The translations under genes were made by a program, and so were the position numbers. DNA of 43,282 nucleotides from DATMQA01 sp035566895. Its GTDB lineage: Bacteria > Verrucomicrobiota > Verrucomicrobiia > Limisphaerales > UBA8199. Under the pieces are notes generated by a model. It made no database searches, was not told where the DNA came from, and saw only the letters and a list, made by a program, of their open reading frames with translations. Location: contig DATMQA010000216.1 in the NCBI GenBank assembly GCA_035566895.1, positions 1 through 43,282 on the forward strand. Reading direction: 5' to 3'. This document shows positions 34,957-42,255 of this stretch, one piece after another. Each line of letters starts with the position of its first letter. Position 1 is the first letter of the stretch.

Positions 34957-35514
34957 ATGCCCGGTGACGACCTCTTTCTGCTCGTCGAAGATTCCGAGGA
35001 GGACGTGTTTTTACTCCGCCGCGTCTTCCTTAAGGCCAATATTATCAATCCCCTGCAAGTCGTCAAAGGGGGCCGGGAAGCCCTCGCCTATCTCAGCGGG
35101 TCTGGACCCTACGCCAATCGCGCCGAGCACCCCTTTCCCGCCCTCGTCCTCCTGGACCTCAACATGCCCGACATGAATGGCTTTGAAGTCCTCGAGTGGA
35201 TTCGCCGGCAGCCCGCCTTCATGAGCCTCCGCGTCGTCGTCCTCACCGTCTCCGGCCACGCCGCCGACATCAACCGCGCCTACAAACTCGGCGCCAACTC
35301 CTTCCTCACCAAACCCACCGATTTCGACCGGTTCGTCGAAATCAGCCAGGCCCTCAGCGGATATTGGTTGTGGACGAGCGCAGCCCCCGACGCCTCCCGG
35401 CCCGTCCTGTCCCTGCCCCAAACAGCCGCCGCCCCGGCGGACCAACCCATTGAGCGAGTAAACCCGGTTGCCGTGGCCCTGCTGCCACCCCGAATAAGGC
35501 CCCCTGGCCCCTGA
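34957..35514 (+). CDS. Rcp1-type single-domain response regulator
   Basis: A 185-residue protein starting at ATG 34957; the frame is open to 34780 but that stretch overlaps the REP-like element. The acidic cluster is in LFLLVEDSEEDVF, phosphoacceptor Asp67 in LVLLDLNMPDMNGFE, the switch Thr in VVLTVSGHAADI and the conserved Lys in NSFLTKPTDFDRF. The tail after about residue 148 is Pro/Ala-rich. It is closely similar to the receiver at 38480-39205 (shared VEDSE-D, KANI-NPLQVV, PYANRA or RYANRA, ALSGYWL). It is followed by a kinase gene 163 bases downstream that could be its partner. Confidence 0.92.
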   Translation: MPGDDLFLLVEDSEEDVFLLRRVFLKANIINPLQVVKGGREALAYLSGSGPYANRAEHPFPALVLLDLNMPDMNGFEVLEWIRRQPAFMSLRVVVLTVSGHAADINRAYKLGANSFLTKPTDFDRFVEISQALSGYWLWTSAAPDASRPVLSLPQTAAAPADQPIERVNPVAVALLPPRIRPPGP

Positions 35515-35616
35515 TACGCTCTCCATGAAAGCGTTTCGCTAAGCATAAGAGCCGCTAAAGCGCTGGGGAGTGTTTCACCCCAATGGCGGGCCGGTCAATA
35601 TGAAGATACTGTCAGT

Positions 35617-35663
35617 GGGGGCTCGTTTGCCCCCCTGAGCGTCTGGAATCTGATCGATTCCAG
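35617..35663 (+). promoter_or_regulatory. Two hairpins in the leader of the CHASE3 kinase gene
   Basis: GGGGGC-TCGTTT-GCCCCC (35617-35634) is followed by CTGGAATC-TGATC-GATTCCAG (35643-35663), both with perfect stems. The second ends 14 bases before the kinase ATG and could occlude its ribosome binding site. There is no T-tract after either, so they are not typical terminators. A regulatory leader or operator is possible; the function is inferred from position only. Confidence 0.4.
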
Positions 35664-35677
35664 CAAAAGGCTCTGAC

Positions 35678-37849
35678 ATGAAACCGGCCAAGCGCTTGAT
35701 GATAGTCCTTTTCTCGCTCGCCGCACTGCTATTGCTAGGGAGCGTGGTTATTGATCACGAGATCGGCCTGAACGCACTGAGGGCGAACAGGAAGATGGCG
35801 GGGGAACTTAGCGTCGCTTATCACCTGAAAAATTTCCTGTCCATTCTAAAAGATACCGAAACAGGCCAGCGTGGATACTTGCTTACGGGCGAAGAATCCT
35901 ACCTTGCCCCTTATCGGGAGGGATTGTCAGAGATCCAGAAGGAATTGGAGGAACTGCGCCAACTCGCTGCCACGGGGGTCCTTCCCAAAAATGAAGTGGA
36001 GCACCTGACCCGGCTCACCGGACAGATGCTCGACGAACTCAACCAGACCGTTCTTCTGCGACGAGATCAAGGGTTGGAGGCGGCTCTGACGATTGTACGA
36101 AGCAACCGTGGCAAGGAGATCATGGATCAGATTCGGGATCAGACCGCGCGGTTGGAGACCAGCGCGCACACCCGGTTTGAGGCAGCCAACCGCATTGCTT
36201 ACCAGGCGGCGAGTGTTCGAACCGCAACCTTTGTGGCTTCAGGGTTGGCGTGTCTGTTGTTCCTCGGTTGGATGTTCAGAAAGATTTCCCTCGAGATTGA
36301 AAATCGCGAAGCTGCGGCTCGGGAGGCCAGCCAACAAAAGGAATTATTTTCGAAGACGCTGACTAGCATCGGAGACGCGGTGATCGCAACGGACAGCGAG
36401 GGGCGCGTCACCTTCATGAACCCCGTCGCCGAAAAACTCACGGGCTGGAACCAGCAAGAGGCATTTGGCGTTCCCTTGGAAAGGTCGTTTAAGATCCTGA
36501 ACGAAGCCACCCGGCAGGTGGTTGAGAATCCGGTCACCAAGGTTCGCCAGACCGGCGTGGTGGTGGGATTGGCAAATCACACCATTCTCGTTGCGAAGGA
36601 CGGCGCCGAGCGGCCGATTGATGACAGCGCCGCGCCGATTCGTGAACCGGACGGAAACCTGAGCGGCGTTGTTTTGGTCTTCCGCGATGTGACGGCGCGC
36701 CGCGCGGCAGAAATGACGGCCCGGAAATTGGCGGCGATCGTTGAAAATGCTGATGACGCGATCGTTGGCAAGTCGCTGGAGGGAGCTATTCAAAGCTGGA
36801 ATCATGGCGCGGAAAGCATCTTTGGCTACACCGCCAGTGAAGCGATTGGCCAATCGATCATGATGCTGGTTCCTGACGACAAAAAGAAGGAAGAGCTGGA
36901 GATTCTGTCGCGGCTTAGAAACGGAGAGCGGATTCAGCATTACCAGACCGTGCGCATTTGTAAAGACAAACGCCGGATTGATGTTTCGCTGACCGTTTCT
37001 CCGGTGAGAGACTCAACCGGCCGTATTGTGGGCGCGTCGAAGATCGCCCGCGATATCACCGCCCAAAAAGAGACCGAGAAAGCTCTTCGCGAAACACAGA
37101 GACAGCTCCAGGCCCACGCTCAGGAGCTCGAAACGGCGGTCCACGCGCGCACCGAACAATTGCGGTCCACCGTCGCCGAACTTGAAGCATTCTGTTACAG
37201 CCTGTCGCATGACATGCGCGCTCCGCTGCGTGCCATTCAAAGTTATTCCGAACTTGTCTTGGAGAATGACGCGCAGAAAATGGGTGCCGCTAGCACTGAT
37301 CATCTCAAAAATGTCATCAAATCTGCCGTGCGGGTGGATCGATTGATTCAGGACGTCCTTGCCTATACGCGCCTTTCCAGGCAAGCCATCGTGCTGGAAC
37401 CGGTGGACGTTGAGAGATTGATCCAGGCTATCATTCAAGAGCGCCCGGAATTCCAAAAACCGAAAGCGGAGATTCGGATCGAAGGTCCGTTGCCGCCAAT
37501 CATGGGGCACGGAGCTTCTTTAACTCAATGCATCACCAATCTCCTCGACAACGCCGTCAAGTTTGTCGCCCCTGGCGTGAAGCCCCAGGTTCGGGTTTAC
37601 CCCGAGCCCGTCGACCATAAAATGCGCCTTTGGTTTGAAGACAATGGCATCGGCATTGATAAAGCCGGCCAAACAAAGTTGTTCGAGATGTTTCAACGCG
37701 TCCATGGCAATCACCAATACCAGGGGACCGGGATCGGGTTGGCCATTGTCCGCAAAGCCGTGGATCGAATGAAGGGCGAAGTGGGAGTTGAATCCGAGAC
37801 GGGCAAAGGCAGCCGGTTCTGGCTGCAATTACCAAAGGCTGACGAATGA
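35678..37849 (+). CDS. CHASE3-PAS-PAS sensor histidine kinase
   Basis: A 723-residue membrane kinase. The first membrane helix is near residues 7-27, followed by a periplasmic CHASE3 domain (DTETGQRGYLLTGEESYL, about 58-75) and a second helix near 182-202. PAS domains follow near 225-340 (IGDAVIATDSEGRVTFMNPV) and 345-465 (ENADDAIVGKSLEGAIQSWN). Phosphoacceptor His511 is in SLSHDMRAPLRAIQSYSELV. The ATPase domain has NLLDNAVKF, FEDNGIGID and GTGIGLAIVRKAVDRMKG. The ATG overlap of four bases (ATGA) with the following receiver gene shows translational coupling, as in phytochrome-like kinase/Rcp1 pairs. The ligand is unknown. By eye the gene is less GC-rich at third positions than the receivers on either side. 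Confidence 0.95.
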   Translation: MKPAKRLMIVLFSLAALLLLGSVVIDHEIGLNALRANRKMAGELSVAYHLKNFLSILKDTETGQRGYLLTGEESYLAPYREGLSEIQKELEELRQLAATGVLPKNEVEHLTRLTGQMLDELNQTVLLRRDQGLEAALTIVRSNRGKEIMDQIRDQTARLETSAHTRFEAANRIAYQAASVRTATFVASGLACLLFLGWMFRKISLEIENREAAAREASQQKELFSKTLTSIGDAVIATDSEGRVTFMNPVAEKLTGWNQQEAFGVPLERSFKILNEATRQVVENPVTKVRQTGVVVGLANHTILVAKDGAERPIDDSAAPIREPDGNLSGVVLVFRDVTARRAAEMTARKLAAIVENADDAIVGKSLEGAIQSWNHGAESIFGYTASEAIGQSIMMLVPDDKKKEELEILSRLRNGERIQHYQTVRICKDKRRIDVSLTVSPVRDSTGRIVGASKIARDITAQKETEKALRETQRQLQAHAQELETAVHARTEQLRSTVAELEAFCYSLSHDMRAPLRAIQSYSELVLENDAQKMGAASTDHLKNVIKSAVRVDRLIQDVLAYTRLSRQAIVLEPVDVERLIQAIIQERPEFQKPKAEIRIEGPLPPIMGHGASLTQCITNLLDNAVKFVAPGVKPQVRVYPEPVDHKMRLWFEDNGIGIDKAGQTKLFEMFQRVHGNHQYQGTGIGLAIVRKAVDRMKGEVGVESETGKGSRFWLQLPKADE

Positions 37850-38331
37850 AACAGGTGTATTGCCTGTTAGTTGCCGAGGATGATGCCAACGATGTGTTTT
37901 TTCTCCAACACGCCCTCAAGGAGGCGAACGTTCAAAACCCTCTTCAGATCGTCCATGATGGTCAGGAGACGATTGATTACCTGGCAGGTGTTGGGAAGTT
38001 TTCCGATCGCAGTCAGTTTCCGCTTCCTTATCTGCTGATCCTCGATTTGAAAATGCCTCGCATGACGGGCCTGGAAGTTTTGCAATGGTTGCATGATCAG
38101 CCGACATTACGATGTCTGCCGGTGATCGTTCTTTCCTCTTCGGCTCATCGTCTGGATATTGAGCGGGCCTATGAATTGGGTGCCAATGCATTTGTAGTCA
38201 AGCCATCGGCCGTGGGCAAGAGGACCGACTTGGCCAAATTGATCAAAGGATTCTGGCTTGATTTCAATGAGGCCCCGGCCGTCACTACGGAAGGCCTGGA
38301 AGGAGCTCGCAAATTGCGGGAGGAATTCTGA
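37846..38331 (+). CDS. Rcp1-type response regulator coupled to the CHASE3 kinase
   Basis: A 161-residue receiver-only protein. The acidic cluster is in LLVAEDDANDVFF, phosphoacceptor Asp67 in LLILDLKMPRMTGLE, the switch Ser in IVLSSSAHRLD and the conserved Lys in NAFVVKPSAV. Its ATG overlaps the kinase stop by four bases, making it the likely direct partner of that kinase. It has no DNA-binding domain. The fold region is similar to the two flanking receivers (34957 and 38480), but it lacks their VEDSE and SGYWL signatures, so it is a more distant paralogue. Confidence 0.95.
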   Translation: MKQVYCLLVAEDDANDVFFLQHALKEANVQNPLQIVHDGQETIDYLAGVGKFSDRSQFPLPYLLILDLKMPRMTGLEVLQWLHDQPTLRCLPVIVLSSSAHRLDIERAYELGANAFVVKPSAVGKRTDLAKLIKGFWLDFNEAPAVTTEGLEGARKLREEF

Positions 38332-38479
38332 CCGGGTCAGTTTGCCATAACGGAGCGGCGCTTACCCGTCGAGAAAGGGCTTGGTCTATTCCTCGATGCG
38401 CAGGTCCCCCTTGGGGCCTTCACCCCATTGGCCCCAAACGCCCGCGTGAGGCACTTTACTTTGGTTATTTCGTGCCGAT

Positions 38480-39205
38480 ATGCGCGATCATGCCCTCTTT
38501 CTGCTCGTCGAGGATTCCGAGGATGACGCGTTTTTGCTCCGCCAGGTCTTTCGCAAGGCCAACATCAATAACCCCCTCCAGGTCGTCACGAGCGGCGAGG
38601 AGGCCGTCGCGTACCTCAGCGGGCTGGGCCGTTACGCCAACCGCGCCGGGTTTCCCCTCCCCGCCCTCGTGCTCCTCGACCTCAAAATGCCCGGGAGGAT
38701 GGATGGATTTGAGGTGCTGAAGTGGATTCGCCAGCAGCCGGCCTTAAAAACCCTGCCGGTAGTGGTGCTGACAGGTTCCAACGACCCCGAGGATATCAAC
38801 CGCGCCTACAAACTAGGGGCCAACTCCTTCCTCACCAAACCCAACGACTTTCACAAATTTGTCGAAGTCACCCAGGCGCTCAGCGGCTATTGGTTGTGTA
38901 TTGGCCAACCGCCCGGCGTATCCCTGCCTGCGCCGCCGCTGCCCGAGGCAGAGAGTCATCCGGAACCCCAAATGCGAGTTCTCCTCCGCAGCACCGAAAC
39001 GGGGCTGTACTTCAAAGCCCCGGGCGAGTGGACGACGCGTCCGGAGGAGGCTCTCGACCTTCAAACCAAAAGGGCCGCCATCAATCTCGCATTCCAAATG
39101 GGCTTCAAAGACGTCGAGCTATCCCTCGCCCACCCCGGCCTCCCCTCGGTAACCCGGCCGCGTTCCAACAGATCAAATCTCTCGCCCCCTCAGCACCAGG
39201 AATAA
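38480..39205 (+). CDS. Rcp1-type response regulator with extra C-terminal module
   Basis: A 241-residue protein. The receiver spans about residues 5-145: LFLLVEDSEDDAFLL, phosphoacceptor Asp67 in LVLLDLKMPGRMDGFE with one residue more than its paralogue, the switch Thr in VVLTGSNDPEDI, and the conserved Lys in FLTKPNDF. After a Pro-rich linker, residues about 168-222 form a small extra module (MRVLLRSTETGLYFKAPGEW ... AINLAFQMGFKDVELSLAHP). I do not recognise it from a named family, though it has the look of a short alpha/beta domain. The paralogue at 34957 lacks this module. The two receivers flank the CHASE3 kinase/receiver pair. Confidence 0.9.
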   Translation: MRDHALFLLVEDSEDDAFLLRQVFRKANINNPLQVVTSGEEAVAYLSGLGRYANRAGFPLPALVLLDLKMPGRMDGFEVLKWIRQQPALKTLPVVVLTGSNDPEDINRAYKLGANSFLTKPNDFHKFVEVTQALSGYWLCIGQPPGVSLPAPPLPEAESHPEPQMRVLLRSTETGLYFKAPGEWTTRPEEALDLQTKRAAINLAFQMGFKDVELSLAHPGLPSVTRPRSNRSNLSPPQHQE

Positions 39206-39373
39206 AAGCTCTGGCTCCGCGCCTTCCCGCCTTCGCTGCATCAAATCCAATGGGACCTGCTCAGCCTATGCCGCGTGCCCGGCACATTGCCAGCCAAAAT
39301 TGCTCCGATTTACCTCGCTTTATTTCTGCGATGGTCCTTGAGAAAAACTCGCAGTTCTGCTTTCGTAAACCCG

Positions 39374-39402
39374 TTGACAAAAAGCCAGCCCGAACGGTGC
39401 CA
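39374..39402 (+). promoter_or_regulatory. Possible promoter of the lipoprotein/XRE operon
   Basis: TTGACA at 39374 is a perfect -35 match. The best -10 at 17-18 bases spacing (TGCCAT) is weak. It lies about 75 bases before the lipoprotein ATG, in a 272-base gap otherwise without features. The call rests on the -35 alone and is tentative. Confidence 0.3.
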
Positions 39403-39477
39403 TGCACAAACCGCCTGATAATCAATGTTGGGCCTCGACGCTTGCTCGGCAGCACGACGGTACCAACACACCAAATC

Positions 39478-39915
39478 ATGAACACAACCTGCAAGTTAGT
39501 TGCAATTCTTTCATTCACACTCGGAACAGCAGCGTTAATCACCGCGGCTGCCGGTTGCAACCACCAGCGGACAGTCCACTCATCAGCTTCGATGACGGTC
39601 GCTGGCCGCGAAATCAAAGCGTCCATTGACGTTCCGGCCGGCACCTACCCGGACGTTGATCCCGCCAAAATCCTCGCTGCCGGCAAAACTGTGTCCGCGG
39701 GTGGTCCCATCGCTATTTACTCAGAGAACGATGCCGCCAGCATCCGGTTCGGCAGTCATGAGGTTCGCGTTGAAAAAGATCGGCTGTTGCTCGACGGAAA
39801 GGAAAGCGCGAAAATACCCGCATCGGCCACGCATGTTGAGGTGATCGTTTCGGACACCACCCTTGCTGTGGCGGCGGAAAGCACAAACATCCTGACCACA
39901 AAGATCGAAAGATGA
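39478..39915 (+). CDS. Small putative lipoprotein
   Basis: A 145-residue protein with an N-terminal hydrophobic stretch and a lipobox-like ending (ALITAAAGC, Cys near residue 27), so it is probably exported and lipidated. The mature part is short beta-like strands (SMTVAGREIKASIDVPAG, ASIRFGSHEVRVEKDRLLLD, THVEVIVSDTTLAVAAES) with no known signature. The ATG at 39478 was chosen for the signal; the frame is open upstream but overlaps the receiver gene. Its stop overlaps the ATG of the XRE gene (ATGA). Pairing with regulators suggests an envelope or stress role, but this is only positional. Confidence 0.65.
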   Translation: MNTTCKLVAILSFTLGTAALITAAAGCNHQRTVHSSASMTVAGREIKASIDVPAGTYPDVDPAKILAAGKTVSAGGPIAIYSENDAASIRFGSHEVRVEKDRLLLDGKESAKIPASATHVEVIVSDTTLAVAAESTNILTTKIER

Positions 39916-40151
39916 CCTGCCCTCTGCCGAGCGGCCTTCAGTATCCCGAACCCCTCTTCTTGGCGCGCACCATCCGCCTCGAGCGCAACCGCGCGCACCT
40001 CACCCAGGAGCAGCTTGCCGAAAAAGCCGGCCTTACCCGGAACTACATCGGCAACATCGAACGCGCCGAGCGAAAAATTGCCCTCGAAACCCTCGGCAAA
40101 ATTGCCCGGGCCCTCAAATGTCGTATCCCCGACCTCGTCCGGGACCTATGA
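39912..40151 (+). CDS. XRE-family helix-turn-helix regulator
   Basis: A 79-residue protein that is essentially one Cro/C1-type HTH domain: IRLERNRAHLTQEQLAEKAG at about residues 21-40, the recognition helix region LTRNYIGNIERAERK at 41-55, then LETLGKIARALKCRIPDLV. It overlaps the lipoprotein stop by four bases and the next gene's ATG by four bases, so all three genes are translationally coupled. It may control its own operon. No ligand-binding domain is present. Confidence 0.9.
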   Translation: MTCPLPSGLQYPEPLFLARTIRLERNRAHLTQEQLAEKAGLTRNYIGNIERAERKIALETLGKIARALKCRIPDLVRDL

Positions 40152-41348
40152 CCCCCAGTCCGTTCTGGAAAACTCTCGAAGATCTCCCCGGCCTCTCCGC
40201 CGTCCCGGCCATCTGGCGCGCCCGACTCGCCGGCGACTTTGCGCCCTATGCCGCCGCTTTTCTCCAACCCAAAACCAACACCGTCGATTCCTTTCCCTGT
40301 CCGCGCCAGTGCGGCTGCTGGCACGAAGTCCCCATTGCCCCTGAATCCTCCTCTTCCTCGTTCTCGTCATCCCTCCACGAAACGCCTCCCGCTTCATCCT
40401 TTTCTTCGGTGCCATCATCCATTTCCTACCCTCCATCATCCTCCCCTGGCCCCCCATCATCCACCATCCACCATCCATCATCCCTTCCGCACCATCCATC
40501 ATCTTCCCCGGCCCCCGTTCCCCCATTAATCCAACAATCCATTAATCCATCCTCCCTCTTCCGGGCGACCTGCCGCTGCACCCCTCCCACCTGCCCGCCG
40601 CTCGACCTTACCCTCGCCGAAGTCACACCCCTCCAGGTCAACCGCCCCAAACTCGCCCGCGCCGTCTGCAAAGCCTTCGCCTGCGACCCCAAAACCGCCG
40701 AACTCGGACTCTCCAACACCGTCCAGGTTGGCGCCTGGTCTGCCGATGCCGTCCCCGTCATCCTCACCATCCAATTTAGCCGCGCCGCCTTTCAAAGCAT
40801 CACTGCCCAGCTCGCCGTCCGTCTTCAGCGCCCGTTTATCCTGTTTGCCCCGACCAGCCATTACCTCGACGCCGTCTCCCAGGAACACCTCGCCCACGCC
40901 CGCGCCGCCTTCTTTCCCCTCGATTCCCACCTCACCCTCACGCCCGCCGGCACTGTCCGTCCGCCCGGCGAACTGTTAGCCGCTTTCACCCCTCAACCGA
41001 AAGAACCCCTCGGCGAAAATGTCGCAGTCCAGGCTGTCGCGTTGCTCAAATCGCTCGCCTCCAAACACAAATTCCAGAAAGCCCCGCCCTTCGCTGTTTT
41101 CCTCTACTATTGCGCCGATGGCATGTCCCCAAAGGAAATAGCCCGCGAATGTCGCTGCACCAAAGGGCTGGTTTTCATCCGCCTCAGATGGCTTCGCCAG
41201 AAACTTGGCCGCCACCCGGCCGAACTCCGCCAATACGCCAGCCAGCTCCAAACTATCTCCGACTCCCCTCTCCGACCCCAGGGCCAGACTCATCGACCGC
41301 AAGCGCGCCATCTATGGCGACGATCATACCGAAGACCCAGGGGATTGA
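40148..41348 (+). pseudogene. Cys-cluster/HTH protein with simple-repeat expansion and apparent frameshift
   Basis: From ATG 40148 (MTPSPFWKTLEDLPGL) the frame encodes a Cys cluster (CPRQCGCWHEV), then a Ser/Pro/His-rich stretch of about 75 residues made by simple repeats, a second Cys cluster (CRCTPPTC), an alpha/beta core (SADAVPVILTIQFSR, PFILFAPTSHYLD) and a C-terminal sigma-like HTH (MSPKEIARECRCTKGLVFIR). The uninterrupted frame runs on to 41512 with implausible sequence. Removing one C from the run at 41265-41268 restores a likely ending, SDSLSDPRARLIDRKR then AIYGDDHTEDPGD, with a stop at 41346-41348. That ending resembles verrucomicrobial homologues as I recall them. The shift may be a real mutation or a sequencing error. 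The gene follows the XRE gene with an ATGA overlap. The role is probably regulatory; the partner is unknown. Confidence 0.65.
40410..40555 (+). repeat. Simple-repeat expansion inside a coding region
   Basis: CCATCAT-type units recur across the segment. From 40453 four heptamers are in phase (CCATCAT, CCACCAT, CCACCAT, CCATCAT). A second set with 8-base units, CCATTAAT, CCAACAAT, CCATTAAT, lies at 40522-40545. Both kinds are translated in frame without stops, as a Ser/Pro/His-rich linker between the two Cys clusters. The mix of periods 7 and 8 argues for DNA-level slippage or insertion rather than selection on the protein. Confidence 0.75.
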
Positions 41349-41468
41349 GCGGCCCCTCCGCTCACCCCTGGTATCCGCTGCAAACCAACAGCCTTACTGG
41401 CGGCTCGTGCTATTTTAAAGATCGCCAATGGACAAATTACCTCGGCGGTTCTACCTCATTCGCTCGCG

Positions 41469-41775
41469 ATGAGCCGGGCAGGCGCGCCTTTCTGCCCCCA
41501 GATTTTTGCTAGTGGGTCATCACCCAGGAGACAAGCCTCCCGACAGCCTGGCAAAATCCGCGTCCATGAAAACCGGGCTGATGATGAAAGACACGTCCCG
41601 ACGGACTGCGACTGCGCTCACGCTTTGGGGGCAAACCTTTGCTTGAAAAAGCCGCTCTATTTTCGGCAACTGGTTAGCCTGGTTAAAGACGTCATCGACC
41701 GGCTCCAACGGGAGGGCTCCGAGGTTCTGGACCTGGATGCAGAAGCAGCCTGATCTTGCGCAGGTGCGCCCCGAA
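41469..41775 (+). pseudogene. Rearranged remnants of response-regulator genes
   Basis: About residues 50-80 of an open frame ending at 41753 read CAHALGANLCLKKPLYFRQL, matching the last third of a receiver, including the conserved Lys-Pro. Directly after it, 41720-41766 (GAGGTTCTGG then CCTGGATGCAG) is nearly identical to 42478-42523 inside the intact receiver gene downstream, with one extra base that shifts the frame. So a receiver C-terminus is followed by an internal receiver piece, an order no intact gene would have. No usable start or complete domain remains. Confidence 0.65.
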
Positions 41776-41939
41776 CCCTGGCACCAACTCCGCCGACCAC
41801 CTGGCCCGGGCAGAGCGGGTCCGCGCGTCTGGGGCACTTGGCACCGTTGCCCAACCTCCGCGTGTCGGCTGCCCTTTGCCCCGCACTCCGGCAGGCCTTA
41901 TTTCTACTGCATCCTAACACCTCAATCGCAACCCTGATT

Positions 41940-41955
41940 TGGCACCTGGAATGCT
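41940..41955 (+). promoter_or_regulatory. Sigma-54-like promoter
   Basis: TGGCAC-CTGGA-ATGCT matches the -24/-12 consensus TGGCAC-N5-TTGCW, with GG and GC exactly 12 bases apart and one mismatch in the -12 element. Predicted start is about 41966. An intrinsic terminator ends only about 60 bases later, so the transcript could be a short RNA or a leader. No enhancer-binding site was sought beyond inspection. Confidence 0.45.
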
Positions 41956-41988
41956 TAAATTGTCGAGTTGTTTTGTTTTGGTTGCGAC

Positions 41989-42026
41989 AGCCGCCCCAGA
42001 GTCATACCTGAGGGCGGCTTGTTTTT
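41989..42026 (+). terminator. Intrinsic terminator
   Basis: The stem AGCCGCCC (41989-41996) pairs with GGGCGGCT (42012-42019). It is extended inward by partial CCAG/CTGA pairing and followed by TGTTTTTGC. It is a classic GC stem plus T-tract on the plus strand. There is no equivalent T-tract on the other side, so it works rightward. No intact gene lies just upstream, only receiver remnants and a sigma-54-like promoter. Confidence 0.75.
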
Positions 42027-42186
42027 GCACTTCACTCAAATTGTGCCAAATACGCCAAATCAAATTAGGAAACCGATCAGGCCGAAATCTCTGCGCCCGT
42101 GCTTCTGGACAACGGTAAGGACACGGTTTTCTTTTATGGCGCGGTGGCCCTCCGCCGCTCCGTCAGACACGGGTGACATGGTTTGC

Positions 42187-42214
42187 GCTTTCCATTTAAT
42201 GCTTTCCATTTAAT
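42187..42214. repeat. Two perfect 14-base tandem copies upstream of a receiver gene
   Basis: GCTTTCCATTTAAT occurs twice head to tail, followed by a third start GCTT. It ends two bases before a TTGACT -35-like hexamer, a position suited to an activator site or AT-rich upstream element. It could also be a recent small duplication. Confidence 0.6.
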
Positions 42215-42216
42215 GC

Positions 42217-42245
42217 TTGACTCAATTGTTAGTTTTTGTTATTAG
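42217..42245 (+). promoter_or_regulatory. Possible sigma-70-type promoter of the receiver gene
   Basis: TTGACT, 17 bases, then TATTAG gives good -35 spacing and four of six matches at -10. Predicted transcription start is about 42252, almost on top of the GTG codon at 42256, which would imply a leaderless or nearly leaderless mRNA. This is tentative. Confidence 0.35.
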
Positions 42246-42255
42246 TGCCGTGATA

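Noticed and set aside
38722..39477. Upstream extension of the lipoprotein reading frame
   Set aside because: It overlaps the receiver gene at 38480-39205 in another frame, and the lipoprotein signal sequence begins only at 39478.
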